Shown: piece by piece, positions 1 to 11,815 of the stretch
Numbering within the stretch: position 1 is the first letter of the stretch
How the letters are laid out: each line of letters starts with the position of its first letter
Origin: Ceratothoa steindachneri
Taxonomy: Eukaryota > Arthropoda > Malacostraca > Isopoda > Cymothoidae
DNA: 64,000 nt
Direction: 5' to 3'
Assembly: GCA_963969495.1 (NCBI GenBank)
Contig: OZ018321.1
Span: 196,023,126 to 196,087,125, forward strand
Position numbers and translations under genes: made by a program
The notes under the pieces: generated by a model
Database searches by the model: none
Told to the model about the DNA's origin: nothing
Seen by the model: only the letters and a program-made list of their open reading frames with translations

Positions 1-199
1 GTGCTGGCAAGTAGATGTCTCATAGAAAGAACGGAATCGTCAATGAGTACCGGTTGTCGATTGGTAAACCTTTGACCAGGTGTAGGATTCACCTTATATA
101 CCAACAAATTTGAATTTAGGGAACTATGATATATTACGAAAGTCCTTGATTTAAAATCTAAAAACACCCCAAAATGTGGTGGGACTTTTGAATGACTCC

Positions 200-202
<3 letters not shown>
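1..202. other. possible end of a decayed mariner-type element
   Basis: No open frame is recognisable. The last 40 bases before the TA tract end in a stretch reading gggacttttgaatgactccg followed by tgta. This resembles the terminal inverted repeats of some mariner elements, which commonly read as a hit on 'gtcattcaaaagt' next to a TA dinucleotide. With the element's other end outside the window this is only a suggestion. Confidence 0.25.

Positions 203-270
<68 letters not shown>
203..270. repeat. (TA)n microsatellite
   Basis: Uninterrupted alternating TA for about 68 bp. It directly precedes one copy of a short repeat that recurs after the next TA tract at about 572-594. Confidence 0.95.
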
Positions 271-273
<3 letters not shown>

Positions 274-330
274 GGGCAGTAGATTCTCTTCCAAACATAG
301 TTTATTGAAGGCAACTGCGAATTTAGTGTT
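271..330 (+). repeat. TA-linked dispersed repeat, copy 1
   Basis: The block beginning gttgggcagtagattctctt matches the block at 595-650, including the following tccnaacata and gaaggc motifs. Both copies start immediately after a (TA)n tract, so the TA tract and its flank probably belong to one repeat unit. Confidence 0.7.
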
Positions 331-571
331 AATTATTTTCTTTTAGCAGAGATAACGCTGGTATATTTAACAAATATTCAGTTTTCTATGACAGTAAACG
401 AGACTAGCATAAAGGGGGTTCTTTTGAAATGTGCTGTTTTGGCCATATCAGAAGGGCTCTTTAAGTCTTAAATTCCATTTCGAGGACTAGGGGGTCACGC
501 TGGATGATGTAGAGTCAGTTGTGTAATAATGCAATACTCTAACCGTACTAATTTGTCTAGGATTTTTGTCC

Positions 572-650
572 ATATATATATATATATATATATAGTTTGG
601 CAGTAGATTCTCTTCCTAACATATCTTATCGAAGGCGACCTTATTCTCAT
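572..650 (+). repeat. (TA)n plus TA-linked dispersed repeat, copy 2
   Basis: A short TA tract is followed by gtttggcagtagattctctt, an imperfect copy of the block at 271-330. Between the copies (331-571) no gene is seen. Confidence 0.7.
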
Positions 651-835
651 CATTCTCATTATTTATATTATCCACACAGTCGATCAAATCACTTCGACTT
701 CGTTATTGTGATCCATCTACCTCGGTGAATACGATTCTCAAGATCCAGACTTCCATATTATTAAGCCTCTTGTTCAAAAGAAATATATTTTTCTTCAATT
801 TGTTTGCAAAATACATATAGCAACTTATTTGGTTG

Positions 836-973
836 ACACCCTCAAAAATGAAACCGAATCTTGAACTTGGATTCATGTAGCAGAGAAGGAAGATTTGCTC
901 CTAATTGAAACTGGTGACCCCCACCACAATCACTAAATCAACCTCTCCACTCGCTACAAGCATTAACCCCTTC
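836..973. repeat. 138-bp dispersed repeat, copy 1
   Basis: This segment aligns over its whole length with 2455-2592. Shared landmarks in order are tcaaaaatga, cgaatc, ggatt.atgtagc, a.ctggtgacc, ccacaatca and tcgctacaagcat. The family is not recognised. On the minus strand short open stretches exist, but the two copies do not share an open frame, so it is treated as non-coding. Confidence 0.65.
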
Positions 974-1015
974 TCTTGCTACAATGCTAAACGTGGTGAT
1001 CCCGGATTAGCACTA

Positions 1016-1215
1016 TAATATCATTATCACCCACTGGAGTGACCTCAAGCATTCATGATTACCGGAGTGACCATAAAAAAACAAGTATTATCACCATCTA
1101 CCGGAGTCACTTCAAGCAATCATCATAATCTACTGAGGTGACTTCAAGCAATCATCTTTATCTACTCAGAGTTACACTCAAATATCATCATCATCGACCA
1201 GAGTGACTCTCATTA
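1016..1215. repeat. minisatellite, ~36-bp unit
   Basis: About five degenerate tandem units centred on ctaccggagtgacttcaagc with an atcatcat spacer. Periodicity is about 36 bp and the last unit (gaccagagtgactctcatta) is the most diverged. No coding function is inferred. Confidence 0.75.
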
Positions 1216-1479
1216 TCTTACGAAGCAAACAAATATCTGTATTCATCCTCGATTCTCTCAAAAACAAAGTACACCCAAGTATCCCATCTAACTTTTTCAT
1301 TGAGGGGCCAATATTAATCTCCCTGAAGCACCAACTCGACCAATGGAACTTCAAAGGCGCGCCGCATAACTCTCTCACATCACTCTTCAGTAAGTGACAC
1401 AAATTCAATAATTTTAACACTCAGCCGCAGATATAGTCACGTAACTCCTCTCTAACCAACTTGCTAGATCGTCAAATTA

Positions 1480-1830
1480 TCTTAGCGCTTCACTTTGCAT
1501 TAATTCATTATAATTTATTCATTTGCATCCACATAGTGCTATGGCAACACACCATCAATTCATTCATTCGCACTCACATAGTGCTACCTATGGAAACACG
1601 CCATCACGTCATTCACTCGCATTCACATAATGCTATGGAAAAGGGCCATCAATTCATTCATTCTCACTCACATAGGGATATGGCGACGTGTAACCAATTA
1701 ATTCCTTCGCATTCACATAGTTCAACATATGGCAACGAGCAATCAGTTCATTCATTAGCATTTTTCTAACAACAGGAACAGGCATCGAAACTCATTAGCA
1801 TTCACATACATAATGCTAGCTACGGAGATA
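1480..1830. repeat. minisatellite, ~53-bp unit
   Basis: Five to six tandem units built on cattcattcgcactcacatag followed by tgctatggcaac and a catcaa link. Decay increases towards the right end. The repeat opens a 102-codon frame at 1461-1769 whose protein is a run of His-Ser-His motifs. That frame is explained by the repeat and is not called as a gene. Confidence 0.8.
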
Positions 1831-2454
1831 TGCCTCTCATCTAAGGAACCGATTAGAAGCGATAACTTTCAAATTCACGTCCATGTCACGCGTACGGTTT
1901 TTAATTCATTCACTCAAGGTTTGCAAGTTTGCTCGCCTATTTCGTTCATTAAATTACATATTTAGGTTAACAAATTATTTTTTTCAAATTCACTGTAATC
2001 ATGGGTTTACTCTCATTGTATTATTAAGATAAAATAGGCCATTAATCGATTCATTTTTATTACTGTACGTTCGCAGTGAATTGACGCACACGCATTCAGC
2101 TGACCTAAGGCTGGACAAAAGTGACCGCTTGACCACCGTTTTAAAAATGTATCATTTAAGATTTCAAAGTGTATCATTTGTAAAACTAAATTTCATCATA
2201 AAAATACCGTTCTAATTATTACGCAAACTTCTTTTCCATAAAACTGTCATTTAACCATCTTGTTCACTTTGTTTATTAACGCCATTCGGCTACAATGAAA
2301 TTCTATTTCTCAAACTAATTAATCGTTTTCTTAGTATATATTCTTTTTCTCATCACCTTTCTATAAAATTCATTTGATAGGGAATTTCGGCTCTCTCTCT
2401 CTCTCTCGAATAAAACATTGACTTCACACAAAGCTCCTCCCTAGAAACCTCATT
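1831..2454. other. unassigned, no gene seen
   Basis: AT-rich sequence with a short (CT)n run at about 2391-2407. No domain-like frame or terminal repeat was recognised. Confidence 0.6.
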
Positions 2455-2587
2455 TGTGGACACTTTCAAAAATGAATTCGAATCCAAACATGGATTTATG
2501 TAGCTGAATAGGAATATTTTTCCAACTTGAAGCTGGTGACCTGCGCCACAATCAATCAACCACCTCTGCGTTCGCTACAAGCATCAT

Positions 2588-2643
<56 letters not shown>
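2455..2643. repeat. 138-bp dispersed repeat, copy 2, followed by (TA)n
   Basis: 2455-2592 is the second copy of the repeat at 836-973. It runs directly into a (TA)n tract at about 2590-2643. The flank to the right (2644-3030) contains a short local duplication: agaaatgtattcctcttaagc near 2648 recurs as agaaatgcattcctcttatgc near 2803. Confidence 0.7.
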
Positions 2644-2645
<2 letters not shown>

Positions 2646-3039
2646 ATATAGAAATGTATTCCTCTTAAGCATATTTATTTGGCAAAGTCAATAGCGCATA
2701 TTTCCTATCTCGATAGGTAGAAAGATTATAAGTTTTTAAAAAGTTTCTCGTCTTTTTCATTTTGGTTCGCTATAGTCGCAAAAATCTAGTCGCTGGGAGA
2801 TACAGAAATGCATTCCTCTTATGCTGATTTAAAGGTGTAAATTAAATGTGTAATATTAAATAAGAATATAATCTTACAAAAAAATTCCTAAACCTCATAC
2901 AAAACAAAAACCCCCTCAATCAATCTAACCTAAAACCCATAACAAAATAACTGACTGAAAATCACCAAATCAAATGAATAAACCCAAACTACCTGAGCTA
3001 AATGCTGGTAAGCTTTCCGTTAAAATTTTAAACGGACAA

Positions 3040-3545
3040 ACAGTGTCACTTGTTAGATCGCCTTTTAGGCCTGCGTTCTGGTTTTTAAACGGACCAATGG
3101 TATTCCCTGTTGGTTCATTGTTTAGCTCTCCTCTGTATTTTTTCAATTCCACAATGGTGTTTCTTGTTAGATCACTTGTTAGGTCTCCAATCATTTGTTT
3201 TTCAATGGAACAGTGAGTGTCTCTGTTGGATCGTTGGTTGAGTAACTGCTGCAATTTTTCAATAGACCAATGGTATCTTTTGGTTGGATCCTTCCTTGGT
3301 TAGGTCTCCTCCACATTTTTTTCAATTGATCAAAGGTGGCTCTTTTTTAATTGTTGGTTAGGTCCTCTCCAGATTTTTTTTCACTCTATCAATGGTGGCT
3401 CTTTTGGAATTGCTGGTTAGGTCTCCCCTACATTTTTTCAATCGACCGAAGGTGTTCCTTGTTTGATCGATGGTTAGGTCTCCGCTGCAATTTTTCAATA
3501 AAACAATTTTTTTCGGATTAGTCGCTAGTTCTGTCTTCAGTTCTG
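3040..3545. repeat. minisatellite, ~60-bp unit
   Basis: Eight to nine tandem degenerate units of roughly 60 bp. Each contains tttttcaat, a gaccaatggtg-like core, a tcttgtt/tcttttgga stretch and ggttaggtctcc. Overlapping open frames on both strands (2974-3216 plus, 2970-3254 minus, 3358-3549 minus) are products of the repeat period and are not genes. Confidence 0.85.
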
Positions 3546-6500
3546 GCAATTCGGTAGGCTTTTCCTATTTACTTTCTTGATTATTTATTTTAGGGGAACG
3601 GGTTTCATTCTTTGACCATTTTTGTAGTGCACTTGGCTTATGTGTTGCTCGTCTTCCTAAATTTAATCTCTTCGTTAATTAGAGAGTGTTCAGAAACAGT
3701 TTCGACTGGTCCTTACGTCATTATGCTGAACGCTTTTTAGAACCCTCCTAAATTTAAATTTAGCAAAGTCGGCTCTACAAATTTTGGAGGATCATCATGG
3801 TATTAGGAGTTGAACAATATTCAGCATAAACTTTGAATCATGATCACTATCATCAGCAAGTACTCCAATGCGAACTCCAATTCTTAACCTTATGTTGTTT
3901 CTTAAACAAGAAATGACGCCTTATTTTTATGTGTAGCAAGTTCTACTTTTTGTACAAGAGAGTTCTCTTTGTAAAATTTTCTCATTTTTTTACCCCCGCA
4001 AAGTCCGCTTGAGATTCCCTCATAAAAAATTATTATAGCTGAAACCGCCGAGGAGGTTTGCAAGGATTCACAAATCGCGTTGTGTTAGTTAGTGTCATGC
4101 AATACAAATAATCCTATATGTATGATTACGTTTTATTAATTTATATGTAGGGTTTTTAATACGAAAGAAATAATTACAAAAAGACATTCGGTTTCTATTT
4201 TGAACTTTATTGAATAATCGCCCCAAAATAACACTAACGAAAAACCTCCTGTTTTTTTAATTAAAAACCTAATGTCGGAACGCAACTAATTTCTTCAGAA
4301 CCCCCTTTTTTACATTAGAGAAAGAGAGCCGCAATTAAACACGTGCAAATCCGCTTACCCTGGTAATTGTCAACGCGTTTTGTGTTGCTTCCCAAATTGG
4401 ATTAATCTTAATAAGCTATTCGTAGGCTATAAGGGTTCTATAGAGCTATGTGTTGGCTATGCAGTTTCCATGACTACAGAAATTTGGTTTATTTATTTAT
4501 AAGCTATGTGTATGTCAGGCATTGCATATAAGGACTATTTCCACCCAACAATAATTATGTTTGTTTTTCTTCAAGAAATTTTATTCATCGGACCAAACTT
4601 TGGGCACAATCCTGCATTACCTTTTATGAACTAAAACACTGAAAATATTTAAAGAAATTGAAACTATGTAAGTATTTACATCGGGAGAATACCCTATTGA
4701 ATATACAATTTGAAAACAAAATTGTATATAAAATATAACTACAAAATATATACTTTTTCCGTAGAGACGTACTTTAGCATTAAAATATTAGAGAAAACTA
4801 GAACTTCTGGCTAATTTACATTTCCACTCTCCTGAAAAATTGTTGTCAACTCGTTAAAAAGTGAAGTAAAATTCATTTGGATTGCATACTAAAGTGAAGG
4901 AGGAAGAGGCAGAAAGACTAAACGGTCAATTATGAGTGTATGTGACGTTCGTGAATATAAAGCTGTTAATGCTCATGTATGCTACAAGGTTGCCTTTGAT
5001 CATACGAAGTGCATCTCTAAAGTCAGTGCTGAAAGATACGGGAAATATTAAAGACAAAAGCAAACTTTGAAAAATGGGTTTATTATTGATGAATCTCGTC
5101 TAAAACTCTCGCCTTCTTTCATGGCCTCATTTGGTGGAGCGAAAGTGCTATGTTGGCTCCTTAAAACTTTAAAACTCAAACACGCCGCATATCTCATTGC
5201 CCGTTCAGGTGTTTCCTTCTCACACATACTAATGGATTCAAATATATAATCTCTCGTCGAAAGATTGATGTGGTGTTTGTGAGAAGTTACGTACATTATC
5301 TCTTATTTATTCTCGCTATTCGAATACTGATAATTAAAGACATTTTTGCCCATATGTATGCGTGTGTGAATGAACATTTAGAGCCGGATTTCTCAGAGAC
5401 TCAATGACATTTATAAAAATCCCATTTCTGTTTCACACATGCAGCCACGAAGACATTTGTGTAACCAAGACTTCTTAAGACCACTCTCTTTTACAGATGC
5501 CTTTGCATAGTGCTTTTTAATCCCATTTACTGGATGTTTTCGAAGTCCTTATAATCACCTCCCACCCCCGCCTGAGTCAAACAATTTCAATAGAGCAGAA
5601 CTCACATTGGCAGCACAAAACTACTTGAAGTTCCGGAAAACAGTCACATTCCAGTCAAACCCAACTTCTCTTTCTCCATGATGAGTTTGGCGCCTTTTAA
5701 ACAAACGGCCCAGATATAAACGCGTTACATCTCACCTTTAAGTGCATTCTTTCTTTTTTTTTGTTAGATTCTTACATAATTAGGTACAGAGGATGAAGAA
5801 AATACCATATAGCCCTGTGGAGCTAAGCTCCACTCTGCCTCACTGGGAAAGCATTTACCCGTCATGTATCTTCCTCAAAAGATAATCAGGATGAAAGCAT
5901 CGAGGGCACAAATACAACCGAAAAAAAACACTATATGAAAACTGAGAACAGACACAAACATTACACTAAGCATTGAGAATAATGAGACAACCACGATGCT
6001 AGCTCTAATACCAGAGAAAGGGTCAGGAGACAAGGAGAAAACAAAAAAGGTGAGGTTCCTTCGTGTCGGGAACAAAGGTAATATCATGCAATTCATTGTC
6101 TTACTTAATTGCAGGACTCTCTCGAAAGAGGCCTCGATACGGTCAGCCCCTTCTCCGCCCGGAGGCTTCCTAGTTGACGACCCTCTTGTAGAAAAGTATT
6201 AAACCGATTATTCTCTGATGTGTGCTGACGGAATTTCCACAGGCGACAGACCACCCGGATCTATCTTCATCCTCCTGCTTGCTTGACTACCATCTTGGTA
6301 AAGCCACTCCTTAGTGTTCTAACAATAGATTTCCGCCTTTATCTTTGTCTAACATAAGTAAGTAATTTCTTCACTTTTTCACTAATCTGTAATTCCTTCT
6401 TGAAAATAGCAAGCAATGCCATCGTTGATGATGGAATTTCGTACGATTTTCATAGTTTTGCTAGAGCAACTGCAGTGATTTATATCTATTTCATTCCGTT

Positions 6501-6961
6501 TCGATCAATTGCAAACCCTTTGCACAGTATTGACTCCCTTTGTTTAATCTGAGACAGTTGCTCTGTGACAATCCATTCCACTTCTCCAATTCCTCCAGAA
6601 TTCTTTTGACCAATAAGAAAATGGTAGGTGTGGTCAACTGTTTGGATTATTTTTCTGCCTCATTGGTTTGCTTCTTTGAAAACGAATAGTGAAATGATTG
6701 TTTTGAGGAGGGTACTGCTTGGGATTGAGCCCAGGAATCACCCAAATAGTTTGCATAAAGAAAACTGTTAGCAATACAACTATGCATTAAACCTAACTAT
6801 GTAATATCCTCTTTATTCATACATATTCCCTTAAAAGTATGTGCTATAAATTATCTTAGTCCAATGAGATTCATTCATTTAATTTCAATGTTTTGCCCCA
6901 GCGTTTTCCCTCTTCATAATGTTCATCAGGTCCAGATTTTTATTTACCGGTATTCATTATA
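3546..6961. other. unassigned 3.4 kb, no gene seen
   Basis: Only short frames (60-82 codons) occur, often as sense/antisense pairs as at 5048-5296. None has a recognisable domain, and no terminal inverted repeats or tandem repeats were noticed. Host exons shorter than about 40 codons could be missed here. Confidence 0.5.
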
Positions 6962-8262
6962 AATGGTATTCCAATAATTTGGTGGGACCGATTTTAAATG
7001 TAAGTTAAGTTTAAGTGTCTAATGATTTTTTTCTCTTTCTTTCAGATTTAACAACTTCAGTCTTTGGCAATTTCAACCATGGAAAGATTGACAATCGAAC
7101 AACGTGTTAAAGTTATCGAAACCTATTACGAAAATAGATGCTCAAACAGAAACGCATTTCGGGCACTTGGCGATTTTTTTGGTCAACATATTCGACCAAC
7201 CGAGAGTGCAATTGGGAAAATTGTTCGTAAATTCAAACAAACGGGGTCGGTGGCAGATATGAAAACGCCATTATGTGCTCGTTTACGCCGTTCAGCTGAA
7301 AACATTGCTGCAGTGCGCGAGAATGTGGCCGAAGATCCAGACACCTCTATTCGTCATCGCGCGCAGGAATTGAACCTCTCCACAACAACGTAACATAGAA
7401 TTTTGACAAAAAATTTTGTCTCTACACACTTAAAAAATTCAATTGACACAAGAATTAAAGACTGCTGACCATTTGAAGCACCGTACATTCGTCAATTGGG
7501 TGCACGAGCAAAGACAAGCCGATGATGATTTTTCGCAAAAAAATCATCTTTAGTGATGAAGCCCAATTTCATCTTGTTGGATTCGTTAGTAAGCAGAGTT
7601 GTCGCATTTGGGCTGATGAAAATCCCAGGAAGATTGTTAAAAAGCCACGGCACCCACAAAAGGTCACTGTTTGGTGTGCATTTTTTGCTAGCGAAATCAT
7701 TGGGCCATATTTCTTCGAAAATGATGCCGGGAATTCTGTTACGGTGACAGGCGAGCGATACCGTGCCATGATAACCAACTTTTCATGGCCTGAATTGAAT
7801 TCTATGGATGTCGAAGATTTGTGGTTTCAACAGCATTCCACACGGCCAATGCAACAATAGCTTTATTAAAAGAAAAGTTCCCAGATCGCATCATCTCTCG
7901 AAACAGCAAGGTCAATTGGCCACCACGATCGTGTGACTTGACGCCTTTAAATTTCTTCCTTTGGGGTCATTTCAAAAGTAAGGTCTATGCCAACAAGCCA
8001 ACAACCATTCAACAGCTGAAGGATGAGATAATGAGGCATATTGGTGAGATCGAGGAGCAACTATGCAGAGACGTCATAAAAAATTTTGACCATCGAGTGG
8101 AGGTGTGCCACCGAAGCCTTAGCGGACATTTGGGCAATATTATTTTTCACATATAATTCCTATGACTCAACTAACATGATCCAATAGTGATATCACTAAA
8201 TTTTTACCAATAACACTGTTTTATTTACTGCTAACTTCGATCCACCTTAATGGAACAGCCTT
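6962..8262 (+). mobile_element. mariner-like element with both terminal repeats
   Basis: A 1,301-bp unit is bounded by imperfect inverted repeats. The left end is aatggtattccaataatttg followed by gtgggaccg; the right end read on the minus strand is aaggctgttccattaaggtg followed by gatcg. TA dinucleotides sit outside both ends (6960-6961 and 8263-8264), as expected for a Tc1/mariner target duplication. The body encodes the frameshifted transposase at 7064-8156. Ends and length fit the superfamily; the precise boundary is good to a few bases. Confidence 0.75.
7064..8156 (+). pseudogene. mariner-type transposase pseudogene (DUF4817-like N-terminus)
   Basis: Cut-and-paste DNA transposase, broken in at least three places. 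The N-terminal piece (7064-7393) has the helix-turn-helix character of DUF4817-type transposases (LTIEQRVKVIETYYENRCSN). A stop at 7391 and a frame change near 7520 follow. The second piece (7522-7860) carries the first catalytic aspartate in IIFSDEAQFHL and the motifs RIWADENPR and PQKVTVWCAFF. The third (7821-8156) carries the last acidic motif in RSCDLTPLNFFLWG. The normal second-aspartate motif, a glutamine-glutamine-aspartate-glycine stretch, is missing: the sequence passes from WFQQ directly into what should be the following His-Thr-Ala. This is consistent with a deletion of about 10 bases that also shifts the frame. The copy cannot encode an active enzyme. Confidence 0.85.
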
Positions 8263-8564
8263 TATTAATATATTTTTTTACTAAATAACGTTGCATGGTA
8301 GAGCCAATGACGGCATATTCACTTGTTTAAATAAAGCAAGGTAATATTTGGTTCCTTGTTTTTTTCTATGTGAGTATGGAGAAAAACACTAAGAATTCTT
8401 CAGAAGAGATCAATCACTTGCAGCGGTAGAGACAATAAGAGAGGGGATTTTCTTGAACCAAGTTTCCGCTGCGTAGTGAAAGCTGTGTCCATTTGTAGAT
8501 CAATATTTTCCAAAGTTTTCTTCTTTCATTAGCATATGGGAGCCAGTTAGGCCATACCCTTATC
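8263..8564. other. unassigned, no gene seen
   Basis: Flank of the mariner-like element without recognisable features. Confidence 0.5.
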
Positions 8565-8665
8565 ACGTTTAGGCATTGTAAGGATTAGTAGCTCTTACGG
8601 GCTTGAGGTCAGCTTATCTTATTTAAAGTTGAGTGAGGGGCTTAAAATGGCATTTCTCTATAGTG
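8565..8665 (+). repeat. dispersed repeat D, plus-strand copy
   Basis: This block contains agcttatcttatttaaagtt and gtgaggggcttaaaatgg. It aligns with the reverse complement of 13196-13290, which has agcttatcttatctcaaatt and atgaggggcttaaaatgg. The two copies share about 90 bp at moderate identity. The class is unknown. Confidence 0.65.
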
Positions 8666-11579
8666 CCTTTAGAGACATACCCTTATGATGTTTATCAACT
8701 TAAATCAGCATAAATCGCGTATCAAGAATATGTGAAGGAGTAAAATAGAATTTTAAACTATGTTTAGCAATTTATGTAGAAAGAAAGACATACGTAAAAA
8801 ATACTTTTCATGTTTACCTCGTATCATTTCTGCCTTAACATTAATTTGATTACTTTTTTATTAATTTAGTAGATAAAAAAAGAGGTATCTTCTAAAAATT
8901 GACATCTTTTTGGGGATGGTTATCTTCAGTCTTATGTTGATATATGTTGCTCATTACATGCGAAGTCGTGGATTACTGATCTTGACAATTCCCAATTTCT
9001 TCATGGAGTATTTTAAAAATACATTTTTAAGGAGATACCCGTGTCGGTCTTCACTTTATTTGTTTAGGGAGTTAAATATTTAGTGATCGAAATAAGAATC
9101 ATAGTATTTTGTAACTTTGGGGGGTTCTTGTATTTTTCAGCAAAGCTAAAGCTAAGTTTGTAGATGTTGCTTGTGCCGTAGATATTCTGGAAGAATTCAG
9201 GCTCCCTTCTGTATGAACTTGGCTCATCATAAAACCTAGCATTGTTCGGTTACACAGTTCATGAAAACTCAATCACACACAGAGACATCGGTGGTGCGGA
9301 GTTATCTGGAGGAGGCATCAAAATTCCTCTCTATCACAAGATTTCAATCGTAATAAAATGATCAATGAATGAGAAGGACAGGTGGAATAAGAAGAAGCAA
9401 ATTGAAGATAACTTTCACAGGCAGTTCCGTGAGATAAGGAGAGGAGGCATAGTTGATTCAATGTGTTTTTAAATTCAACTGAGCACCACTCCTCCCAAGT
9501 CACCCCAGTTATTTTTTACAACCTCATTTCTATTATTGCCGGTTCTATAAAATCAAACCACACAAAGTTTTACCTTTTGGCATATCAACGTCGACCCCAT
9601 AATTGACTATCTCACACATTCACAAGTGCCTATTGCCTCATTAAACTCCCCACTCTATAACACAGACATCACTTTTTAATCCGACCGCCACGATTCATTT
9701 CTGATCCCAATTTATTCATTCAATCGCACACAAACAGTAAATTCGTTTCATATTCAAGCAAACTTCGGGAATTTTTCTCTTTTTAATTTATTTATTACTT
9801 CATATCTTTTTCCTTCACCATATATGCCACTCACATTTCACACAGCCTCTTGATTCAAACGTTAATTTGGATCGAGCGGACTGGCTGGATCCCCCACCCC
9901 CCATCTCACTTCCATTTCGCAAAGCCATATCAGGAAAAGTTAAACACCGGGGCTGAGCTTCCCAAGCTAGTCATACATACCTATCTTCCATTAGTCACAT
10001 TTGATGGAACGCACTGAAAGATGATATGACTATTTCCTCCAGACCCACATATGAGGAATGCATTTGCATTAACAATTTGTCAAATATAATGTATGTAGAC
10101 AATTTGCGGTGTGGCTTCTTCATTTATGTTAGAGTGTACAACAAGAAAAGCTGCTTATTTACACGAACCACCAGGAATATATGAAGATTAATTATGACAA
10201 ATGGTGAAAAGAAATTCTAGCCGAACCCTCCAAAGAGGTGTAGCAAACTTAAGAGTATCCCGGATATTTGGCTATTGAACTTTGTTTTCAATCAGAAGAG
10301 AGAAATAGATTGTCGTAGGTCAGGTAGGCTTCACTGACCTTTGCCTCCCCTCCCTAGACACGGGGAAAGTTCCTTATAAGTACGGGGAATATTCGAGTGC
10401 GTTTTGTACTGTTGCCGACCCAGGAAATAGATCAATTGCTTTTTATGTGTCTCTTAGATTTAAACAAAAGAAATAAAAATAATCTTTACTATTATGCAAA
10501 CAAATAACAGAATTTAACAATAACTTATACAGTATAGGAAAACTAATCATTGAGCAAAAGGAAATTAATTTACAATGAATGCTTCGACACGAGCTATGAG
10601 TAGCACAATATTTACACAAAAGAAAACGGGAGGAGATGATGAGGTGAGGCTTCTTGGTCAGTACGCATCACGCCTCTTCGACGGTGCTAGATAAAAATGT
10701 AATAGGCTTTCGATATTCCAATAGGGGGAGGGGGCCTCGAGTGTTTGTTTGAGGGAGTATCCTTGCAGGGCACGGAGCGAAGCGCGTTATTCTAGAATGA
10801 GTCATTAGGTCTTTGACTGCCGTAGTTCTAAACAACTGGTTTCTTGCCTGCTGGTCCTTAGGCTGTCAGAGAGTTTCTTGTGAAGTGGCGCTTTGTATCC
10901 TTTGATGGTTCCAATGAATCCTCTTGATTACGTCTTGGATACGGCGTGAGCAGTGCCTGCCCCCTGTTTAAATACTAATTTGCTCGTTTCCCCACTGGGA
11001 AGTATATACAACTTCGCCGGAAGCGATGTTGTTTGCCGTCAGAAGTGGGTCCAATTCCGATTCAAGGCGCAAGGGGTAAGGACTTAGCGCCTTCTCGCTG
11101 ATTTGGGTCCCGGGTTCCAGTTTGCCCCTTCTCGCTTCGTTATGGCCCTGGAAATTTCCCGAAAGACGCGGGTTGAAGGTCCGTCCCTCCGTGAAATACA
11201 CATTTGGCCTCGTTGTTCGCGTGACTCTCTCTCCCTCTCTCTCTCTCTGACATAGATAGAATAATCGATTTTTAGAAGAATTAGCATGAAGAGTTGTGTT
11301 TATCGCTGTCATTCTAAGGCAAAAATAGGCCTTTTTTGTTCCCTATCGTTATAGAATCAAATAAAAACTGTTATTATGAAAGCTGGGTGATTTACAAATA
11401 CATAAATCATAATCCAGTCTTCATTTTTGAAACATTGATAATCAATTACTGCAAACTCAGTCATGGATGAAAAAGCAAAAAAATACAAGCATCCAAGACT
11501 CTTTTGCAAAGATAGAACAATTCTCTTGCGCGACCAAGATTTTCTACACAATTCTCATATTACTATTTTAAATTAGTAG
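8666..11579. other. unassigned 2.9 kb with a GC-richer patch
   Basis: No domain-like coding signal was recognised. A GC-richer patch at about 10600-11250 contains overlapping minus-strand frames (10968-11312 and 11084-11287) and a (CT)n run at about 11227-11248. Its composition differs from the surrounding AT-rich DNA and could mark an old insertion such as an LTR, but no terminal repeats were found. Confidence 0.45.
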
Positions 11580-11815
11580 AGCTCGGGTTTAAAGTTTTTC
11601 CATATTCACCTTACTTACCTGACATCTCAAGAGATGAATATTTTTCAAATATGTATAACTCTTTAAATGATCTAATTGATATGAGCCTCAAGAAACCATA
11701 GTTGAAGCACTGGAGCAGGTGAAAGTCTCAAAAGACGAAGTGTCATTTAATTGAGAATATTTGACATTTTTTTAAGAAAGGCAATTAAGTTTAATGAACC
11801 AGATTGGGATTAAAT
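11580..11815 (+). pseudogene. mariner transposase C-terminal remnant
   Basis: Reading from 11580 gives ELGFKVFPYSPYLPDISRDE, then YFSNMYNSLNDL and, after a one-base shift, SQETIVEALEQV. This follows the conserved mariner C-terminus: a short element 'hxxYSPDLxPxDYxxFxxLxxxL', then a helix and a final Trp-rich stretch. It contains the last catalytic aspartate position (PDIS in place of PDLS/PDLA). Stops and shifts are frequent and the upstream catalytic domain was not found, so this is a relic. Confidence 0.6.

Noticed and set aside
1461..1769. 102-codon His-Ser-rich frame
   Set aside because: Produced by the 53-bp minisatellite; repetitive His-Ser-His pattern follows the DNA period and has no independent support.
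2970..3549. Overlapping frames on both strands
   Set aside because: Created by the 60-bp minisatellite period.
4900..5296. Possible host exon on either strand
   Set aside because: Sense and antisense frames of similar length, no recognisable domain and no convincing splice pair.
10968..11312. 114-codon minus-strand frame in a GC-richer patch
   Set aside because: Overlaps another frame and a (CT)n run, with no domain or splice support.
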